8,383 nucleotides of DNA from DASSTJ01 sp035707965 (GTDB lineage Bacteria > Actinomycetota > Actinomycetes > Actinomycetales > Angustibacteraceae): NCBI GenBank assembly GCA_035707965.1, contig DASSTJ010000101.1:1-8383 (forward strand), given 5' to 3'. The position numbers were made by a program, and so were the translations under genes. Below are positions 4,861 through 8,383 of the stretch, in pieces. Under the pieces are notes generated by a model that worked only from the letters and a program-made list of their open reading frames with translations, was not told the DNA's origin and ran no database searches. Numbering within the stretch: the first letter of the stretch is position 1; each line of letters begins with the position of its first letter.

Positions 4861-5370
4861 GTGCACTGTCCGTTCTGCCGACACACCGACTCCCGGGTCG
4901 TCGACTCGCGCGCGGCCGACGACGGCCAGTCCATCCGCCGCCGTCGGCAGTGCCCCGACTGCGGCCGACGCTTCACGACGGTCGAGACGGCGGCGCTCAG
5001 CGTGGTGAAGCGGTCTGGCGTCACCGAGCCGTTCAGCCGCGCCAAGATCGTCACGGGTGTCCGCAAGGCGTGCCAGGGCCGTCCAGTGGCAGAGGACGAC
5101 CTCGCGCTTCTGGCGCAGCGGGTCGAGGAGCAGCTGCGCTCGGCGGGCAGCGCCGAGATCGAGGCCCACGAGGTGGGCATGGCGATCCTCGGCCCGCTGC
5201 GTGAGCTCGACGAGGTCGCCTACCTCCGCTTCGCGTCGGTCTACCAGGCGTTCGAGTCACTCGAGGACTTCGAGGCGGCGATCACGCTCCTCCGAGCCGA
5301 GCGTGAGGCCACCGGGATCGAACCAGGTGAGCCGTCCGAGGCCGTGGAGGCCCGGGCCAACCACCCCTAG
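4861..5370 (+). CDS. nrdR: NrdR, repressor of ribonucleotide reductase genes
   Basis: A 169-residue NrdR. The N-terminal zinc ribbon has Cys3, Cys6, Cys31 and Cys34 (MHCPFC ... CPDCGRRF). An ATP-cone follows from about residue 46 to 136 (VVKRSG-x-TEPFSRAKI, then AYLRFASVY). The cone binds ATP or dATP; the dATP-loaded form oligomerises and binds paired NrdR boxes to repress nrd operons. The GTG at 4861 was chosen because MHCPFC is the invariant start of the family and AGGAG (4851-4855) lies 5 nt upstream; the frame extends further upstream to GTG 4822 without homology. The C-terminal tail after about residue 150 is a longer, acidic extension than usual. NrdR boxes upstream suggest autoregulation, and nrdJ downstream is the obvious target and operon partner. 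Confidence 0.97.
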   Translation: MHCPFCRHTDSRVVDSRAADDGQSIRRRRQCPDCGRRFTTVETAALSVVKRSGVTEPFSRAKIVTGVRKACQGRPVAEDDLALLAQRVEEQLRSAGSAEIEAHEVGMAILGPLRELDEVAYLRFASVYQAFESLEDFEAAITLLRAEREATGIEPGEPSEAVEARANHP

Positions 5371-5579
5371 ACGCCGCCGGTGGCGGCGGGCGGGGAAGCC
5401 GACGCCACCGGTGGCCACCAGACGCCGTGCCGAGACGGCACACCGTCGCGCAGGCGACGACAGCGACAGCAGGGCCAGCGGAGAGCACCACAGCACCAGA
5501 GCCACCACTCAGCACCAGCAGACGTGTCAGCGCAGGACGACCGGCGGACGAGGGGTCCGCAGACGAGGGGAACGAGACG
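5371..5579 (+). promoter_or_regulatory. Structured nrdR-nrdJ intergenic leader (209 nt)
   Basis: The spacer holds a chain of GC-rich hairpins in the sense strand. These are CGCCGCC-GGT-GGCGGCG (5372-5388), the palindrome GCCACCGGTGGC (5404-5415), GTGCCG-AGA-CGGCAC (5427-5441), CGTCGC-GCAG-GCGACG (5444-5459) and GCGGAC-GAGGG-GTCCGC (5544-5560). An alternative 9-bp helix, CCGGTGGCG (5377-5385) with CGCCACCGG (5403-5411), excludes the first two. Between 5481 and 5520 is a C/A-rich stretch with AGCACCA three times. It could be a terminator/attenuator or RNA switch for nrdJ. The canonical B12-box (AGCCAGGAGACC-like) and the G-GTG-x-A-x-TCC core of cobalamin riboswitches are not seen. Confidence 0.55.
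5544..5570 (+). promoter_or_regulatory. Duplicated Shine-Dalgarno and hairpin ahead of nrdJ
   Basis: GACGAGGGG occurs twice, at 5547-5555 and 5562-5570. The second copy is the probable ribosome-binding site (AGGGG, 9 nt before the ATG). The first is held in the loop and 3' arm of the hairpin GCGGAC-GAGGG-GTCCGC (5544-5560), where it could act as a standby or decoy site. Confidence 0.45.
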
Positions 5580-8383
5580 ATGACCGAGACCACGAACGGC
5601 GCACGGGCGGCGGCACGTCGCAAGGGCGCCAAGGGCGTCACGGTGGAGCGGATCTACACCACTCCAGGCGTGCACCCGTACGACGAGGTGACGTGGGAGC
5701 GGCGCGACGTCGTCCAGCAGAACTGGAAGACCGGCGAGACCATCTTCGAGCAGCGCGGGGTGGAGTTCCCGGACTTCTGGAGCCTGAACGCGTCGACGAT
5801 CGTCACGACCAAGTACTTCCGGGGCGCGCTGGGCACCGACCAGCGCGAGTCCAGCCTGCGCCAGCTCGTCGACCGGGTCGTGCTGACGTACGTCAAGGCC
5901 GGCAAGGACAACGGCTACTTCGCGACGGACGAGGACGCCGAGCTGTTTGAGCACGAGCTCACCTGGGCGCTGGTGCACCAGGTCTTCAGCTTCAACTCGC
6001 CCGTGTGGTTCAACGTCGGCACGACGTCCCCTCAGCAGGTGAGCGCCTGCTTCATCCTCGCCGTCGACGACTCCATGGACTCGATCCTCAACTGGTACAA
6101 GGAGGAGGGTCTGATCTTCAAGGGAGGGTCGGGCGCCGGCCTCAACCTCTCGCGGATCCGGTCGAGCAAGGAGCTGCTCCGCAGCAGCGGCGGGACGGCG
6201 TCCGGTCCCGTGTCGTTCATGCGCGGTGCTGATGCATCCGCCGGCACCATCAAGTCCGGCGGTGCGACGCGTCGTGCGGCGAAGATGGTCGTGCTCGACG
6301 TCGACCACCCGGACATCGAGGAGTTCGTCGAGACGAAGGCCCGCGAGGAGGAGAAGATCCGCGTCCTGCGTGACGCCGGCTTCGACATGGACCTCGGTGG
6401 GCAGGACATCACCTCGGTGCAGTACCAGAACGCCAACAACTCGGTGCGCGTCACCGACGAGTTCATGCGTGCCGTCGAGGAGAAGGGCCAGTTCGGTCTT
6501 CGCGCCCGGACGACCGGCGAGGTCATCGACACGGTGGACGCGGCGGGCCTGTTCCGCAAGATCGCGGAGGCGGCGTGGGCGTGCGCCGACCCCGGCATCC
6601 AGTACGACGACACGATCAACGACTGGCACACGAACCCCGAGACGGGCCGCATCACGGCGTCCAACCCGTGCTCGGAGTACATGAGCCTCGACAACTCGAG
6701 CTGCAACCTCGCCTCCCTCAACCTGCTCAAGTTCCTGCAGGACGACGGGTCGTTCGACGGGGTGACGTTCGCCAAGGTGGTCGAGCTCGTGATCACGGCG
6801 ATGGACATCTCCATCTGCTTCGCCGACTTCCCCACCGAGGCGATCGGCGACACCACGCGCAAGTACCGCCAGCTCGGCATCGGTTACGCCAACCTGGGGG
6901 CCCTGCTGATGGCCTCCGGTCTGGCCTACGACAGCGACGGCGGTCGCGCCCTCGCGGCCGCCATCACCTCGCTGATGACCGGCACCGCCTACAAGCGCTC
7001 CGCCGAGATCGCCGGCGTCGTCGGCACCTACGAGGGCTACGCGCGCAACGCTGAGGCGCACAAGCGCGTCATGCGCAAGCACGCGGCGGCGAACGACGCG
7101 ATCCGCACCATGCACACCATGGACAAGGACGTGCAGCGTCTCGCCACCAAGGCGTGGGACGACGTCGTGAAGCAGGGTGAGAAGAACGGCTACCGCAACG
7201 CGCAGGCGTCCGTGCTGGCACCCACCGGCACCATCGGCTTCATGATGGACTGCGACACCACGGGCATCGAGCCGGACTTCTCCCTGGTGAAGTTCAAGAA
7301 GCTCGTCGGCGGTGGCTCGATGCAGATCGTGAACCTCACCATCCCGCGAGCGCTCGAGAAGCTCGGCTACACCGGCGAGACCATCGAGGCGATCGTGGAG
7401 TACATCGCCGAGAACGGCCACGTCATCGACGCTCCCGGTCTCAAGCCCGAGCACTACGAGGTCTTCGACTGCGCGATGGGTGCTCGCGCCATCGCCCCGA
7501 TGGGCCACGTGCGCATGATGGCCGCGGTGCAGCCGTTCCTGTCCGGCGCGATCAGCAAGACCGTGAACCTCCCGGAGGAGGCGACGGTCGAGGACATTCA
7601 GGACGTCTACCTCCAGGGCTGGAAGCTCGGCTTGAAAGCTCTGGCCGTGTACCGCGACAACTGCAAGGTCGGTCAGCCGCTGTCGGACGCGAAGGCGAAG
7701 TCGGCGTCGACCGGCGAGTCGGTGGAGGCTAGCGTCGAGAAGGTGGTCGAGTACCGCCCCGTGCGCAAGCGCCTGCCGAAGCGTCGCCCGTCGCAGACCA
7801 TCTCGTTCGCGGTCGGCGGCGCCGAGGGTTACCTGACGGCCGGGTCCTACCCGGATGACGGCCTGGGCGAGCTGTTCCTCAAGTTCGGCAAGCAGGGCTC
7901 GACGCTGGCCGGTGTGATGGACGCGTTCTCGATCGCGGTCTCCATCGGCCTGCAGTACGGCGTCCCGCTCGAGACCTACGTCGAGAAGTTCACGAACCTG
8001 CGGTTCGAGCCGGCCGGGCTGACGGACGACCCGGACATCCGCATGGCTCAGTCGATCATGGACTACGTCTTCCGGCGTCTGGCGCTCGACTACCTGGACT
8101 TCGACACCCGGTCGTTCATGGGCATCCACACGGCCGAGGAGCGCCAACGTCAGCTCGAGACGGGCTCGTACACGCCGATCGACAGCGAGGCCGCCGACGA
8201 TTCGGACGACGACACCGAGGCGCAGCTGGAGACGTACTCGCAGTCCGTGTCCATGAAGCCGTCTCACAAGGCTCCGACTGAGGCCGACACCAAGTCGGGC
8301 GCGGGCGCTGCGTCCGCACGAGCGATCGACGACAGCTCGGTGCACTCGTCCGCCGAGCTCCTGGAGAAGTTCCAGGGCAAGGC
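5580..8383 (+). CDS. nrdJ: NrdJ, B12-dependent class II ribonucleotide reductase (3' end cut off)
   Basis: The frame runs open from the ATG at 5580 to the window edge, 934 full codons. It is an adenosylcobalamin-dependent reductase that turns ribonucleotides into deoxyribonucleotides in the cytoplasm without needing oxygen. After a short basic N-terminus (ARRKGAKG) the conserved body starts at VERIYTTPGVHPYDE. Cys157 (SACF) and Cys375 (SSCNLASLNL) are the expected redox pair; Cys364 in NPCSE is the thiyl-radical cysteine, with Asn362 and Glu366 of the active site. FKGGSGAGLNLSRIR (from about residue 180) and PTGTIGFMMDCDTTGIEPDF (from 548) are family motifs. The C-terminal region after about residue 860 is acidic and Ser/Ala-rich; the last visible residues (LLEKFQGK) normally precede a Cys-rich redox/zinc tail, here outside the window. 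Actinobacterial relatives are usually about 950-980 residues. It is read in the same direction as nrdR, 209 nt upstream. Confidence 0.96.
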   Translation, partial: MTETTNGARAAARRKGAKGVTVERIYTTPGVHPYDEVTWERRDVVQQNWKTGETIFEQRGVEFPDFWSLNASTIVTTKYFRGALGTDQRESSLRQLVDRVVLTYVKAGKDNGYFATDEDAELFEHELTWALVHQVFSFNSPVWFNVGTTSPQQVSACFILAVDDSMDSILNWYKEEGLIFKGGSGAGLNLSRIRSSKELLRSSGGTASGPVSFMRGADASAGTIKSGGATRRAAKMVVLDVDHPDIEEFVETKAREEEKIRVLRDAGFDMDLGGQDITSVQYQNANNSVRVTDEFMRAVEEKGQFGLRARTTGEVIDTVDAAGLFRKIAEAAWACADPGIQYDDTINDWHTNPETGRITASNPCSEYMSLDNSSCNLASLNLLKFLQDDGSFDGVTFAKVVELVITAMDISICFADFPTEAIGDTTRKYRQLGIGYANLGALLMASGLAYDSDGGRALAAAITSLMTGTAYKRSAEIAGVVGTYEGYARNAEAHKRVMRKHAAANDAIRTMHTMDKDVQRLATKAWDDVVKQGEKNGYRNAQASVLAPTGTIGFMMDCDTTGIEPDFSLVKFKKLVGGGSMQIVNLTIPRALEKLGYTGETIEAIVEYIAENGHVIDAPGLKPEHYEVFDCAMGARAIAPMGHVRMMAAVQPFLSGAISKTVNLPEEATVEDIQDVYLQGWKLGLKALAVYRDNCKVGQPLSDAKAKSASTGESVEASVEKVVEYRPVRKRLPKRRPSQTISFAVGGAEGYLTAGSYPDDGLGELFLKFGKQGSTLAGVMDAFSIAVSIGLQYGVPLETYVEKFTNLRFEPAGLTDDPDIRMAQSIMDYVFRRLALDYLDFDTRSFMGIHTAEERQRQLETGSYTPIDSEAADDSDDDTEAQLETYSQSVSMKPSHKAPTEADTKSGAGAASARAIDDSSVHSSAELLEKFQGK

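Noticed and set aside
5371..5520. Cobalamin riboswitch upstream of nrdJ
   Set aside because: Expected from the B12 requirement, but the conserved B12-box and the G-GTG-x-A-x-TCC core are not found. A covariance-model search would settle it.
5367..8345. 992-codon open frame on the minus strand opposite nrdJ
   Set aside because: It mirrors nrdJ. High G/C at third positions removes stops from this antisense frame; the composition (Arg, Val, His, Leu repeats) matches no family, and the sense frame is an unmistakable reductase.

Overview
The window comes from a high-GC Gram-positive bacterium (Actinomycetota). Evidence for this is the strong G/C bias at third codon positions, the actinobacterial SOS-box type (TCGAAC-N4-GTTCGA), the conserved neighbourhood of lexA, a LysM cell-division suppressor and nrdR, and a large B12-dependent ribonucleotide reductase. 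A Nocardioides- or Aeromicrobium-like member of the Propionibacteriales would fit, but the genus is a guess.

Region by region: (1) 1-194 is the tail of a secreted PKD-like protein. (2) 218-2275 holds a LysR-type regulator and a class-V-fold PLP enzyme, read divergently from a short intergenic region with a clear LysR operator palindrome; the lysR promoter appears to start transcription at the ATG itself (leaderless). (3) 2343-3905 is the SOS control core: lexA (minus strand) with an SOS box on its -35, and a divergent LysM membrane protein of the ChiZ/DivS type whose promoter is followed by two abutting SOS boxes. (4) 3970-4620 encodes UdgX, the uracil-DNA glycosylase that attaches covalently to abasic DNA, inserted between the LysM gene and nrdR. 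(5) 4621-4860 is a dense regulatory region with a NrdR box, a likely second NrdR box exactly 32 bp away, and four helically phased TCCACA (DnaA-box-like) repeats. (6) 4861-8383 is nrdR followed by nrdJ (cut off by the window end), separated by a 209-nt highly structured leader.

The genes form a coherent DNA-damage and dNTP-supply block. LexA shuts off itself and the LysM division inhibitor. UdgX deals with uracil in DNA. NrdR senses nucleotides and represses reductase genes, and NrdJ makes the deoxynucleotides needed for replication and repair. The least expected elements are udgX in this locus, the tandem SOS operator, the phased TCCACA array at the nrdRJ promoter, and the nrdJ leader with mutually exclusive helices but no recognisable cobalamin-riboswitch core.
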